Assembly (NCBI GenBank): GCA_947000775.1
Contig: CAMQGK010000297.1
Span: forward strand, 1,439,001-1,503,000
DNA length: 64,000 nucleotides
Source of the DNA: Pterois miles
Taxonomy: Eukaryota > Chordata > Actinopteri > Perciformes > Scorpaenidae
Reading direction: 5' to 3'
The notes below the pieces were generated by a model. The model was not told the DNA's origin. It saw only the letters and a program-made list of their open reading frames with translations, and did not search any database. Each line of letters begins with the position of its first letter. Position 1 is the first letter of the stretch. A program made the position numbers and the translations under genes. Shown piece after piece: positions 45,569 through 57,703 of this stretch.

Positions 45569-46092
45569 TGTTAAGAAAACTAGGTCTTAGTCTGTGTCTC
45601 TGTGTTGCATGCTTTTATTTTGGTGCACTTCCTGTTTTATTCTGGCATGTTTAACCTCTCCTCTCGTTGCAGATCACTTCACTCCCTGCCCTGCTTGTTT
45701 CTCTCCTGCACGTTTGAGCACCGTCCTCTGACCTTGTTTTCCTCACCGCTCACCTGAGTCTGATCGTCGCCCCTGATTGTGTCCACCTGTCCATAGTTAG
45801 TCACTTCCTTCACTAGTATATAATGTGTGCTCCCCATTCCTCCTGTGCCAGTTCGTCTTGCCTTTTCCCAGTGTTCAAGCGTCCCAGCATTCTTTTGATT
45901 ATTAGACTCCTCGTGATTGACATTCTGCTCGTGTTTTTGACCCTGCCTCAGCCTTCTGATTTGGACACCGTTGCAAGTATTGATTCCTGTGTACCGACCC
46001 TTTTTGTATTAAAGACGCTGATTATTGCCTATCCCTGCTTTAAGCCTGTTTTTGCTTTGAGTCCAGTCCTGCGCTTTGCCTCATGCATAACA
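45569..46092 (+). mobile_element. Solo LTR nested in the Tc1-like right inverted repeat
   Basis: Begins TGTTAAGAAAAC and ends GCATAACA. GTTAAG lies immediately on both sides (45563-45568 and 46093-46098), and joining the flanks restores the transposon inverted repeat. It contains TATATAA at 45817-45823 followed by TGTGTGCTCCCC, and TATTAAAGACG near 46007 as a possible polyadenylation signal. The frame 45823-46158 is an artefact. Confidence 0.88.
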
Positions 46093-46124
46093 GTTAAGTA
46101 TATATTTCCACATGTGTTAATTCA

Positions 46125-46599
46125 AAATGTTGCACACAAGTCCAACAAACATGTCTAACATATGGCACATGAGAATTTACCAAATGCAAAACCAAAAATC
46201 TGAAAAATTAGCATAGAGGCATGTGATATTCAGATTTTTATTTTTACGTATGAATTGTAAGAAATTACATGTGAAAAGCATGTGACGTGATAAATAATAC
46301 ATATATTACTACTCAAGTGTCCAAAGAGGAGGGCAATACAATGAAACTCCTATACTGTATATGTGAATACATGAATATACTGTACACTACATGCACAACA
46401 TCTACAAATACATAACATAACATTTCACAAAGAGTGTCACCATGGCCACAGAACAGATAATAATGTCTGTGTTTAGTGGAAGAGTGTATCATTGGTCTGA
46501 AAAGTGCTGTACAGTAAAAATGTATTATAAGAATCAAGCTGCCTACCTGGACCTTTTAGTTTGTACACAAACTGATCAATCAATACAGGTGGTATTTCT
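46125..46599. other. Intergenic sequence
   Basis: AT-rich; no supported feature. Confidence 0.3.
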
Positions 46600-47036
46600 A
46601 TTTCCTTTAAAGAGGACCTATTATGCCTTTGTACTTTTTCCTTTTCTTTAGTGTGTCATATAGTTTTTTCATGTAAAAGTTCTGCAAAGTTACAAAGCCA
46701 AAGACGGCAAAGGGAGTTACTCTCCTCCACAGAAAAACTGCTCCTGAACTGTCTCAGACACCTTGATTGAAGTCCTGCTTTCTCTTGTTAATACCTGCCA
46801 GTACCTACCTACTACTAGCTAGTTCGGTGCGTCCTAAAACAAAGCTAATTAGAGTGGAGCTGGAGTGGAGTCTGAGAAGTTTGCTTGGGTTGACCAATCG
46901 CAGTGGAGCAGCTGACAAATCAGCTAGTGTGAGAAGAAGGAAGTGTTTTTTGAACATTAAAGTATGTAAACATGTTCTAGTAGTAACACAAAAATGCACC
47001 TGAAAATAAACATGATAGGTCCTTGTTAAAGGAAAT
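46600..47036 (+). mobile_element. Family B: complete nonautonomous DNA-transposon-like element
   Basis: Left end ATTTCCTTTAAAGAGGACCT, then ATTATG; right end CATGATAGGTCCTTGTTAAAGGAAAT, its near-perfect complement. The terminal inverted repeat is about 25 bp and the element is 437 bp. No transposase and no clear target-site duplication. The GAACATTAAAGTATGTAAAC and ATGTTCTAGTAG segment also occurs in the fragments at 8528, 15655 and 58789. Confidence 0.82.
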
Positions 47037-48204
47037 CTTGAAAATCTTAACAGTGTTTCTATTGCATTTCCAAAGCTGCAAATCAAACACACACAGTCAA
47101 CTCTCCGCTCTTCTCCCTCTTATCTTTAAAGCACGTTCAGTTCACATCAGACAAACGAGGAGATTTGAAGTGCTCTACCTGCAGGATCTCCACGTTTTAT
47201 GAAGTAAGCCTCACTGCCTCTGTGTGAGTGATAAGGACTCATTTGAGAGCACTTCACTGCTGGACTGAAAACATTGCAAACACAGAGACACTCCAAGCTC
47301 CTGTTAAGAAGTTACCACAAGTAATGCTGTCCACTAATGTCTCATCACTTCAGCTTTGAGCTTGAAATATTTTCACATAGCCCTTCAAAATATATGGCTT
47401 TATTATTCAGTTATAGAGCTGAAAGTGGCAGCTGAATCGCAAATCATCTTTTCTTTAACCCTCTAACACCCACAACAGACCAATTATTGTCTTTTTTAGG
47501 GGGACACAGGGGGGTTTAGGGGGAGATTGCAAGTCAACAGTAGATGTCACACAGAGGTGGTGTACATCACCTCTGATCATGATTAAAACAAATTGTGAAA
47601 GTGTAGGCAGTAAGAGCATAGAACATTATGATGGAAGTATATGATGGCCATTTCCATGCTCCATTATGTCTTTAAAAATGTAATTAAATGAAATATTTTT
47701 TTTATATAGCTAGAACTAATAAAAAATGATCAATAATCCCTCCAAAGTACCGCATTAAGACACCAAGACCTTGAGGAACACCATAGAAAAAGCCACGCTG
47801 TGATTTGGTTTCAAACACTTTTGATATTTGGAGATTTCTGCAAGAATTGCATTTATCGGTGACTGGATGGCAATCCCTTCTGTTGCTGCTCAGAAACCCC
47901 CTTATTATCAGTCCAGCTAGTAAAGCCATCCATCCTCTGAATGCTCCAGGTCTCTAGTTTGTGACTGCTAAGATTCATGAGGCTGTGATTATCCTAGAGG
48001 TCACCACAGGTCATGATATACAGTGAGGTCAAATAAAAAAATGGTCTCACAACAATGAAATGACTACTGTGGGGACTAACATCATCACACATGAATACAG
48101 ATGAGCTCACTGGATCCACAAGAGTCTCAGCTTTACAGTGATACCCAATTTATGTAATTCTAAGACTGTTTAGGGGCCCCAGTATGCAGAAATATTCAAA
48201 TACA
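47037..48204. other. Intergenic sequence, nothing supported
   Basis: No coding or repeat feature I can name. There is a short GGGGGACACAGGGGGGTTTA patch at about 47500. Confidence 0.3.
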
Positions 48205-48420
48205 CTGTTTTAGAATAAGTGACTTGTGGGTGTCCATAGAACCCATTTTCAATCACATATCTTAAGGTCAGAGCTTTAACCTTGGAGCATTGTTTAGCCT
48301 CCTTCCTGACAAGATCCTGAGGTTTTCTAATTTCATATGATATTTGTACCTTCAATCTAGCTCTAAAACTGAACCAGCTACAACCTCCCAAAGACAGTAA
48401 AGTTGGTCAGATCTTAAGGG
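48205..48420 (+). repeat. Family A, decayed 3' fragment
   Basis: ACTTGTGGGTGTCCATAGAA, TTTCATATGATATTTGTACC and ACTGAACCAGCTACAACCTC match the right third of family A. Its DR1 counterpart is degraded (AAGGTCAGAGCTTT). Confidence 0.65.
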
Positions 48421-49190
48421 TTAAAATAAGAAAATATGATGTTGCGTTGATTGATGCCAAAAAAATATGTTTTTTTTTTTTGTTAAAATGTTAAATAGAT
48501 TTCCAGACTGGTGTTCAATAATCATGCACAACTCAGCAGTAAAAGTACATCAGCCAGTGCAGACTGTCTTCCCACTGTTAGCCACTTTGAATAAGAGCTG
48601 GCACATTAAAGTGTCATTCTTAAGTTGAGAGGAGCAGACGAGGTTGAGGATGGCAGGTTGGGGGGGAAAATAGGTTTGAATATTAAATTTGGCTTTTATC
48701 ACGTCATACTAGATAGGTGTCTGATGTGAGAGATATGAAGCCTGTCAAGTGTCAGAGTGGATTCTGGGGTGAGAAAACACTGCGAGAAGGTTTGATCTCG
48801 ACAAAGTGCAATTAATGTCAAAATAGTGAGGAGTGGAGGGTAGATGGTTTCTGCTGATCTGAGGATGATGACAGGGTGAGGCTGAGGGGAGGGAGGAGGT
48901 TATTACCTGTATGATGATGAATGGCGCTCAGTGGGTTGAAATACATCAGTGTTTGTGTGGATGTACATGTTTGTATCGAGAGCTAATGGGCTGAGATAAT
49001 GGAAATGACCTGATCTCTTTCTCTCTCTGTTGCAGTGACAGACATGAACTGGATAGAGATATACTGTATAATCTAACTAACAATATTCCTTTCTTCCACG
49101 CCTGCATGATTTGAACATTTTCTGTGTCATCTCTCTTTCCGGTATATTATGATCTCTTGTGGAAATAATCATTGGATGATGTTGGTTGGT
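48421..49190. other. Intergenic sequence
   Basis: Unique-looking sequence with no exon supported. Confidence 0.3.
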
Positions 49191-49290
49191 CAGTTCACCG
49201 CTTTGGTTCAGAGTGAAATATCTCAGCTACTATTGGATGGATTGTGATGAAATCTGGTACAGACATTCATGGATCTGAACATCAGCACGT
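49191..49290 (+). repeat. Family D fragment
   Basis: GAAATATCTCAGCTACTATT, GGATGGATTGTGATGAAATC and ACAGACATTCATGG match the family D start. Confidence 0.7.
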
Positions 49291-49787
49291 TCAATCACTT
49301 AAACCTTATTTATAGCATCCTGTTAAGTCAGTTTAAAGTGCTTCACAGATGACTGACAAAATGAAAATAAGACAGAACAAATAAAGTAGACCATTAAAAT
49401 AACAGAAAAGACAAAAACAATTCAATAGTTTAACAGTTTGAGACCAATGTACGAGAGATGATAAAATGTAATGAAACAAAAATGAAGATACATTCATCGG
49501 AGTCACCTTCAGTTGTCACCATGGACTCACAACCATGAGCTTAGTAGCAACTGATGTGTTTTGAGTACTTTACAGACTCACAGTATTTTCCCTTGGCTTG
49601 TCCTCTTAGGCTACTTTCAGGCTGCCTTACATTACTGGTGAAGGATTTCGGGGCTGTGTGCAAACTGAAAGAAACAGATACTATTCAGGGTTGAGGAGCT
49701 AATGTGTTTTTTTTGGTTAAACAAAAGTGTAATCCATATTCCTATTTGCAGCGACTATTCTCCTGAAAAGATGATTGAACTGACCAT
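49291..49787. other. Intergenic sequence
   Basis: No feature supported. Confidence 0.3.
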
Positions 49788-50290
49788 TGTCAGGTCATCC
49801 AGATCCTCGGTCATGTTTTATTTTTTGTCTTTCCATGTACTATTTCCATTTCCTGTTTTATTTTGTCATCACTGACATCCCTCTCGTTTCAGATCACTGC
49901 ACTTCCTGCCGTCGTGTGTCTCCACGTCCCCTGACCTACTTTTCATGGCTGCACCTGTGTCTGATTGTCTTCCCCGCCCCTGATTGTGTCCACCTGTGTC
50001 TCATTGATCACTCCCCCTCTCGTATATAATGTGTGTCCTCCCTTCCTCATGGTTCGTATTTGATCCTGATGGTGATTTTTGTTCTCACAGTTTTTTCTCC
50101 TCTCTCTGTTTTTGAACCTCTCTCTGTTTTTTGACCCTGCCTTTTGCCTGCTGATTTTTGGATCTGGTTGCCTGTCTGATTGCCTGCCCATGTACCAAAC
50201 CTTGCCAAGTAAAGATTGTTTTGAACTTTTAATCTTCCTGAATCTGAGTCGTGCATTTGAGTCCAGTTCCTCTCTGAACCAGATGTTACA
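49788..50290 (+). repeat. LTR-like repeat, diverged copy
   Basis: Starts TGTCAGG and shares CTCTCGTTTCAGATCACTGC, CCCTGATTGTGTCCACCTGT, TATATAATGTGTGTCC (TATATAA at 50023-50029) and AAGTAAAGATTG with the LTR at 45569. Ends near GATGTTACA. No target-site duplication could be found, so the ends are tentative. Frames across it are artefacts. Confidence 0.7.
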
Positions 50291-53200
50291 GAACATCAGG
50301 GAAAGAAAAGTAAAGCACAGAGCGCTTTGTAATAGACATAAGACATAAAACACAATTATCAGTTTGATACGATCCTAAAGGAAACTAAACATGCTTTTAA
50401 ATACGGTTTGTGCCTTAGTTTGATCAGAATTTATTTGCTGGATTGATTGTGTATGTCTGTATTTTTTTTTAATTGAATGTATTTTAATTTCTAAATTAAA
50501 ATACTAAAAAGAAACAAGTCTAAATACTTAAATTGAAAAACAAAACAAATTAATTGATTTGATTGATTGATTTAATCTGATAGTTAGATAGATTGATTTA
50601 AACTGATAGTTTCCTAAACCGAACATTATTTTTTCAGTTAATCCTTTCCTCCTATTATTAACAAAATAATAGAAATAAGCTTTTTTCAAGCATTATCTTG
50701 CTAGATCATATACTTTCAAAATGACTTAAACATTCTGGGTCCTGTACAAGCTGATCTTTAAGAGACAAAATGTAACAGCTGTATAATTTACACATAAATG
50801 GGAGTGAATGGTGTGTCCTAATGTAACTTCATAGATCAGCTTTTTAAACAATCTGTGCCAAATTACAAACACATGATGTTCATTCATCTTGCACCATGTG
50901 AGTCTGTAGCGTTCAAATCATTCCTACGGCAATAACTCTATTAACTGCTCGGCGCTTTAATAATGAAGTTTTTCTTTCGTTGCTTTGGCACTCCTTTTTT
51001 TTCCTTTTCCCTCCAGTTATTAGTGAAAGCATGACAAGCAGCAAGTCTGACTATCATCTTGAATAATGTCAACCGGGATGAGTCACAGAGAAGTCTCTCC
51101 ATCCCATCATACACTGGGGCTGAGGCAGGGTAAGGTCATCATGAACGGGACGTGAGACTACAGCGATGGATGTGTTAGGAACAGTGTAATATAACCTTGC
51201 AATAAAAAAGAGGAATAGGTTTTAAGATCTGTAGTATAGAAGCACATAAACACACCTTATATCAGGTGTTTGTGAAATGTTAAATGAAGGACTAAAGCCT
51301 GTGTATCATTCTGGAACAGCTAGGAGGGTTGTGGAGCTATAACTCCTTTGCAGTACCGCCTGTTACATAAATCTTCACTCATATGCATAGAAATGTCATT
51401 GGTGTGCGTACACTTTACCATACTAGGTGATTTTATTCAATGTAATTTGCATGCCCACGTGCAAAGAATATTTCATCATCCCCTGCATATGCCCACTGAG
51501 CTTTTACTCTAATGTAGTGAATCTGGAGCAAAAGGTCTAACACACACACACACACACGGTGTGATTAAAATGCTGGCACAGGTGTGTGTGATATACCTAT
51601 GGATATATACACACACCTGCGTTTGGCCTGGATGATGAGAATACAGCAGGATTGCTCCACCTGGAATCATGTTGGTGTCACAGCCAAACACTGACATCCT
51701 GTGGGACTGACAGCAGGGCTCAGTGTGTGCAATGCTGAAAAACAGTGAGTACAGAAAATAATAATAAAAATAATAATAATAAAATAATCAATTCAGGTAA
51801 AAAGTTCAACTTTTGCTTTGCAATTGGATGTGAATATGTTTTTTTTAAAGGTGCTAATTCAGAGCATATCTATTGTCAGGCTTTGTCACGGGCGTTGGTG
51901 TTTCATACCTCTGCACAAAGTGCCCTTTAGTGCAGGTATGAAGCGCACCGGGCATCCCGTTAACTATAATGTGAACCCATCTGAGGCAACCGTAAATGCT
52001 TCAAGAAAGTGCCCCGGGAGTGTCGTGACGTAATATATGGGTCCAACAACCACAGGGCTTTCATCCAACATCCATATGTCTCATTACAATCAGCTGGTTG
52101 TGTCCCATGTTTACAACGTTCAGTGTCATTTTCACTGTACAAACGTAGTAGTTTTAAGCCCAGCCATGTAGTTCTTTCCTAAACCTAAGTATAGTGGTTT
52201 TGATAGCTTTACTTCTATATGCCCCCCCAATATTCTGAGAAGGGAAAAATCTGTCCATTCAATCACTGATTTTGTGACGAGGGGGTCTTGAGCAGGAAAG
52301 GAGGTATAAGGCGAAAAGGTTAGGACCTACTGCACAAGAGGAAGTACAGTTTCCTCGCATAAAACTCAAAATGGAAACTGTGATAATAAGGTCAGCAGGG
52401 TCTGTAGGCAGGAGGCTTTTGTTCCATATGGAGTTGGGAGGGCTTAGTCATGTGACTTCCATGTGTCTGGAGCTGTAGTGCTGCAACAAATGAGGTCAGC
52501 CTCCAGGTATGGGCTTAAACAGCAGGCAGCGCCTCAGGACGAGCTCTGCTGTACACACACACACACACACATGCAATAGAAACACACATCTATGCATGTA
52601 TAAATGCTTACACACACACAGCCAAACACAGCATGTCTGGCCACAGTGGACATGAAGAGATGCAAAATGACATCAATCGCTCCTGTTTCTGCACGTGACT
52701 CATTACACTGGCTGATAAAAGATCACCGTTATCACTGCTGGGAGTGAGCAAACAGGCCAGGTTATCACTGCACGCATCACCTGAACTGGACATGGGTCTA
52801 TTGATCAGCAATGTGATGTGAGGAGGCTGATGGTCACTACACAGGAAATGAATGTTGTGCAAGAGAGAGAAGAGGGGGAGGGTGTTACTGCGTCATTCAG
52901 ACTGAGGCGTTGATTCATTTGGAGGGTGAACAGTTTGTGTGTTTGAGTAGCTGTGTGGTAGATCAGTGTGATGTATCCTTAAAGCATTCATCTATTTTTG
53001 GTCCCTATGGGGCAGATAAACATTAAAACAAGTTGACTGATTTACAGCTACCAATGTCACCAGTTTCACCATGCATCTCCAGGTCAAACATTCCCCTTCT
53101 CAGCTTAGTTTTAGTCACCAATTTCTGTCTAAAATATCTATATTTCTGACTCTTTAGCCGCTGAATGCTATAGCCTCTCCATCAACTTGTTGGTAACTTT

Positions 53201-53415
53201 GCTAGTCTGTTGCCAGCAATGCTGACCTCGTAGCAATTTTACCAACAGTTTGTTGACACTTAAAGGTAGGTTTAGTAGGACTGGTCAATTACATTTTTTG
53301 TTATATTTGTTGAAATTGTCATTACACTCCAACAGCAATCATAAAATCAAATGCTCTGATAAAAGTGGCTATTGCAAGACTAGTAATCCCATCCAATTAT
53401 TTCATTTTGCCTAAA
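50291..53415. other. Intergenic sequence; possible conserved element at 50930-51075
   Basis: About 3.1 kb without genes. 50930-51075 is a unique patch with TTCCTACGGCAATAACTC, GCTTTAATAATGAAG and GATGAGTCAC. Short CA repeats lie at 51541-51557 and 52553-52570. An AATAATAAT-rich stretch lies at 51760-51790. The rest is unassigned. Confidence 0.3.
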
Positions 53416-53849
53416 TGTCATGATTGGACAGCCTGCACCTGCCTGCCCCTCCGTTTCTGTGATTGACAGCTCTGACTTGATTCCCTCACCTGTGTCTGAT
53501 TGTCTGCCCCGCCCTGATTGCCTTCACCTCTGTCTTGTTATCCTCCCCCTCCCCAGAGTATTTAATGTGTGCCCTGTCTTCCCTCTGTCCCGGTTCGTCT
53601 TTGCTCCGTTGTGACAAGCGTTCCAGCATTTTTTTCCCTGTGTTGTGTCTTCCCGTTTTTAGATTTTGGATTTTCTGTTTGACTCTGCCTTGCCTACCCC
53701 TCTGGATTTGTTTGCTTGCATTGATTGTCTACCTGTGCACCGAACCATTTCTGTTAAGTAAAGACTTTGCCTTTTTTAATCCATCTGTCTACCGAGTTGT
53801 GCCTTTAAGTCCTGGCTTCCCTGGTGCCCCAGTTATTACAATTCCGACA
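53416..53849 (+). repeat. LTR-like repeat, diverged copy
   Basis: TGTCATGATTGG start. Shared ordered phrases: CCCGCCCTGATTGCCTTCAC, CCCAGAGTATTTAATGTGTG, GTTCGTCTTTG, TTAAGTAAAGACTTTG. No target-site duplication seen. Confidence 0.65.
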
Positions 53850-54345
53850 GTATGAACAACTGTCTTGCATTACATAGATAGTTACTTCAATGTTTGATTC
53901 AAGGATATTGGTTATGAGTAATGAGAAATGATTTGTAGTTAGGTGGGTGATATGAGACAGACATTTATGCTAAAATACACTCAAAATAAACATGTTTGAA
54001 CATTGATTCTTGTTACTTCCAAAGAAACCATTTGTGTCCAGTTAACATTTGATCATTTGAACAAGCCAATGTGGAGTCTGTCTCTTTTCTATCTGCTTTC
54101 CTCTGGTGTTCAGACTGTTACCACACACACAAACAGAATAAAACACACACACACACACACACACACACCTGGGTGAGTTGTCAGCCAGCTGACCCCTGGT
54201 TTACCTGTCTACAAGGTAAACAAAACAAAACAGACTTTGTCCTGTCAAATACGCCTCTTATCTCAGGTAACAGGATTAAATGAAAATCGAAAGCTCTGAT
54301 TGATCAGAGTAATCAATAGAACAGTACTTTGCATGAGGTTGTTGT

Positions 54346-54347
<2 letters not shown>
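53850..54347. other. Intergenic sequence with short (CA)n at 54140-54169
   Basis: Apart from the CA repeat, no feature is supported. Confidence 0.35.

Positions 54348-54428
<81 letters not shown>
54348..54428. repeat. (TA)n microsatellite
   Basis: About 40 TA units. Confidence 0.97.
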
Positions 54429-54431
<3 letters not shown>

Positions 54432-55388
54432 GTATATAGATAGTTTAATAAGTCACCTTAATAATACGTACACCTTAAAGAATAATTACAGCCATATCAG
54501 TGTGTAAGGACATTTACATGCTATTGAACTGGGGCGTCAGAACCAACCCCTTAATTAACCTTGTCATAAAGCAAACATTTCCCAGCAGATAGTTTCCTTT
54601 ATTCCAGGTTCATGCCCTTCTCTTTATTCTTAATGCCATGCAGCTTCACAGCCTTCGCAGCATATCATTAATGGAGAGCGAGAGACACACTCAGAGAGAG
54701 GATGAATTATCTCCCTCTCTCCTCCTGCCTTATAAACCCAATGTGAGGACTCGCCATTATCAACTCCCCAGCCACTCATCCAGACAAGTGATTTGTGCCT
54801 GCATTACTCATCCTGACACAAAATTACATTATTCATCTTTAGGCCACAGAGCCCCTCTATGGCTGAACTGTAGAGGAGTATAGAGCTGAAGTTAATTGAT
54901 TTGTTCAGAGGAAATGTTACATGTTTATGCAGATTAACATATCAGACAGAGCGATACTTTACCTTTTGTACCTCACTTTTCTACCATCTGACAAACATTA
55001 AAGCAAAACACTGAGGAGGGAACCAACAGGTATTTACTGTAGTCGGAGGGGAAAACTAGAGTCACATCAGAGTAAAACAGATCTATGTACAGTAAGTTGT
55101 GGCATCAAGGTAAAATCACTCTTTTGTTGGTATTAGCATTTAACATTAGCATTGTATTGGCATTTGAGAAGTGCTCTGATTGTCCTTATTCAATTATGAA
55201 TCTGAACATACAGTATATTTAGATTAAAGGTGCTGAATCGGTGGCTCGCAGTTAACAATGCTAACAGCTCATATACTATAGTTTATTTATTCAGTTATTT
55301 GCTATTATTACACCATTAAACATAAATGTATGTACAAAATCTTTACTTCCACCTCACTGCAATTTAGAAGGAAACACTGTACTTGTAA

Positions 55389-55392
<4 letters not shown>
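54429..55392. other. Intergenic sequence; candidate conserved patch 54630-54890
   Basis: 54630-54890 is unique, with homeodomain-like words (CATTAATGG, GATGAATTATC, GTTAATTGATTTG). No exon is supported. Confidence 0.3.

Positions 55393-55475
<83 letters not shown>
55393..55475. repeat. (TA)n microsatellite
   Basis: About 40 TA units, directly followed by family A sequence; the TA tract may have replaced the end of that element. Confidence 0.97.
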
Positions 55476-55479
<4 letters not shown>

Positions 55480-55489
55480 CTGAGTATAT

Positions 55490-55999
55490 CAAAATACTGA
55501 ATAGCAAATTAATTGCACATTTTTTTTCTCTGTCCAAAATGTACCATAACAGGAGAGTTGTCAAGCATTTCATCACCATTTCATCAACATGGATGTGGGC
55601 AAATATGCTTCTTTATGCAAATATATGTACATATTTATTATTGGGAATCAATTAACAACACAAAAAAAATTAGGAAGTGCATTTAGCATAAAAAAATATG
55701 CTCAAATCATAACATGGCAAACAACAGCTGTAAAGGGGAGACTCGTGGGTACCCATAGAACCCATTTTCATTCACTTATCTGGAGGTCAGAGGTCAAGGG
55801 ACCTCTTTGAAAATGGCCATGCCAGTATTTATTTGCCCAAATTTAGTGTACGTTTGGAGCTTTATTTAACCTCCTTCTTTACAAGCAAGTATGACATGGT
55901 TTCTAGTGTCATATGATAGCAGTATCTTCACTCTAGCTTTAAAAATGAGCCTGCTACAACCTAAAAATCACAAGATGCGTTAACAGTGTCTGACCCTGA
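55490..55999 (+). repeat. Family A, left end missing
   Basis: CAAATATGCTTCTTTATGC, ATGCTCAAATCATAACATGG, AGACTCGTGGGTACCCATAG, CTTCACTCTAGCTTTAA and terminal GCGTTAACAGTGTCTGACCC match family A. It carries AGGTCA-G-AGGTCA at 55794-55806 and has a deletion after ATCATAACATGGCAAACA. Confidence 0.78.
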
Positions 56000-56749
56000 T
56001 CTTATCTTCCATGAAAAAGGCATCCTTTCTACCCCTCTCTCCCCATTGCCAGTCTGCCTACACTGTGAACTGTCAAATAAAGCAAAATACCCAGAATATA
56101 TTCATAAAAAACAACAGCTGTAATGCACTGCAAACTCTCATCCTGTTTTAACAAATGATTACAGTGAGCTTCTAACACCAACATGTTTATGAGTTAAATT
56201 TCCTGTATGTCTCAGTCAGATCCATAGTATCAGTCTTGTGGTAGAACCCCTACCTGACGCATGACAAAGGAAACTGCTGAGGGAGGAATAAAGAGGCATT
56301 TATCCCGAGGGCTTCACCTCTTCTTCAAACAACAATACTGTCAGGCTATTGGCTGACAACTCACTGAAAAGGATTTTCCAGCTGAAATACAAATGAATTC
56401 ACTAAGGAGGTTAAAAATCCTGAAAGCCCTCTGTGCATGATATTCATGTCAATACCAAATTAGCACTGAATAATGGCCTCTATTTCCTTTCACTTCACAG
56501 GCAGCAGGACAGCAGTCGCCTGTAGAGACGATGTGATGTAGCGAGGCAGGACTCCCCAGATAGGAGAGGACGTATCCTGCCAGTGGGAGATTCACTTAAA
56601 GCATTACCGGTGTGGTGGTGGTCGGGTTTGGTTTTGTACAGATCTTCCAAAATGATGAGGGAGGAGGCTGCATTTTTAGATTTGATGCCACTGATAACCA
56701 TCTAGCCATGTCCTGTTATATTCATATTACTGGTGCAACTAAAAAGCAT
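56000..56749. other. Intergenic sequence
   Basis: Nothing supportable; unique. Confidence 0.3.
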
Positions 56750-57202
56750 TAAAGTGGCGGTAAGCAGTATATTTTTGGCATCACTGGGCAATAAAAAAAT
56801 AACAATAACCTTTCAACAGCATATTGTAATTCAAGTTTTCTAAGACTTCTGTACCTCCTCATTGCTCGGTTTTCAGGTTTATAAAATCTAGCCTGAGATA
56901 GAAGACTTTGGCCAATCGCAAGTCCTTTCAGAGAGCGTTCCTTTGGAGTGTTCCTATTGGCTGGTGGGCGGTGCTTGGTATTTCCTCAACTGATCTCAAC
57001 ATGGCTGCTGGGTCACAAACTTTCTCATTTTACAGCTAAACAGTAACAACGAGATGTCTCTGAAAACGTGAGGGGAAAAATAGTCACCGCAGTATCAGAA
57101 TATTGAGTCATATTTCAGATTATCTGTCTCGTGCTACTATCAGGATATAGTGACCATTTTTAAGTCATATTTGCTCCATTTCTACCCTCTGCAGCTTTAA
57201 TG
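56750..57202 (+). repeat. Family E repeat, near-complete copy
   Basis: Starts TTAAAGTGGCGGTAAGCAGT and ends CCATTTCTACCCTCTGCAGC TTTAA, with short TTAAAG inverted ends. Its 3' part recurs inverted at 23288-23560. It is noncoding. Confidence 0.6.
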
Positions 57203-57703
57203 TGATCAGAGCATCAGTAAGAACGCACATGGCTTTAACTGCACTGATTCATCGTCTGGATACGACTGTATTTAACAGTTGTGGTTCATTAGCTGCACAG
57301 GAACCTCCACACAGTTAAAAATGGCTGACGCTCTCCAGAACGGTGTCCTCCTGGCAGTTCAGATATAGCACAAAAGACATTTTGACATGTCACAGTGAGA
57401 CAAGCACAGTTACAGTATATAGTATTATCATATATAGGCCTCATGTGTATTATATCATGTGCATTTTAATGTTGTTGTTGTTCAAGTGCAATTCTGAGGC
57501 ACTTGTCTTGTACTACAGTATATTTGAGTAATTACATTTTATGATAGTTCTTCAACTACATTTTGGAGGCAAATATTATACTCATTATATACTCTGCTGC
57601 ATTTTTCTAATGATTTGATCTAATAAATTATGACACATTATAATAGATTAAGCTACCTACCAGGATAATAAAGTAGTAACAATTACCTTCACCAGCTGGA
57701 ACA
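57203..57703. other. Intergenic sequence
   Basis: No feature supported. Confidence 0.3.

Larger units (their letters stand above)
44126..46124 (-). mobile_element. Tc1-like DNA transposon (DD38-spaced), interrupted by a solo LTR
   Basis: The left end TACACCTGAAGTTTGGACAC is fused to a TA tract. Long inverted repeats match: 44310-44393 (CACCTTTTGCTCTGATTACT, GAGCTTCAAGAGGTCGTCAC) against 45430-45530, and 44225-44252 (TTAACACATGTGGAATTATA TACTTAAC) against 46093-46124 (GTTAAGTATATATTTCCACA). The right inverted repeat is cut by the LTR at 45569-46092 and lacks its outer 100 bp or so. The encoded transposase is broken. Confidence 0.9.
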
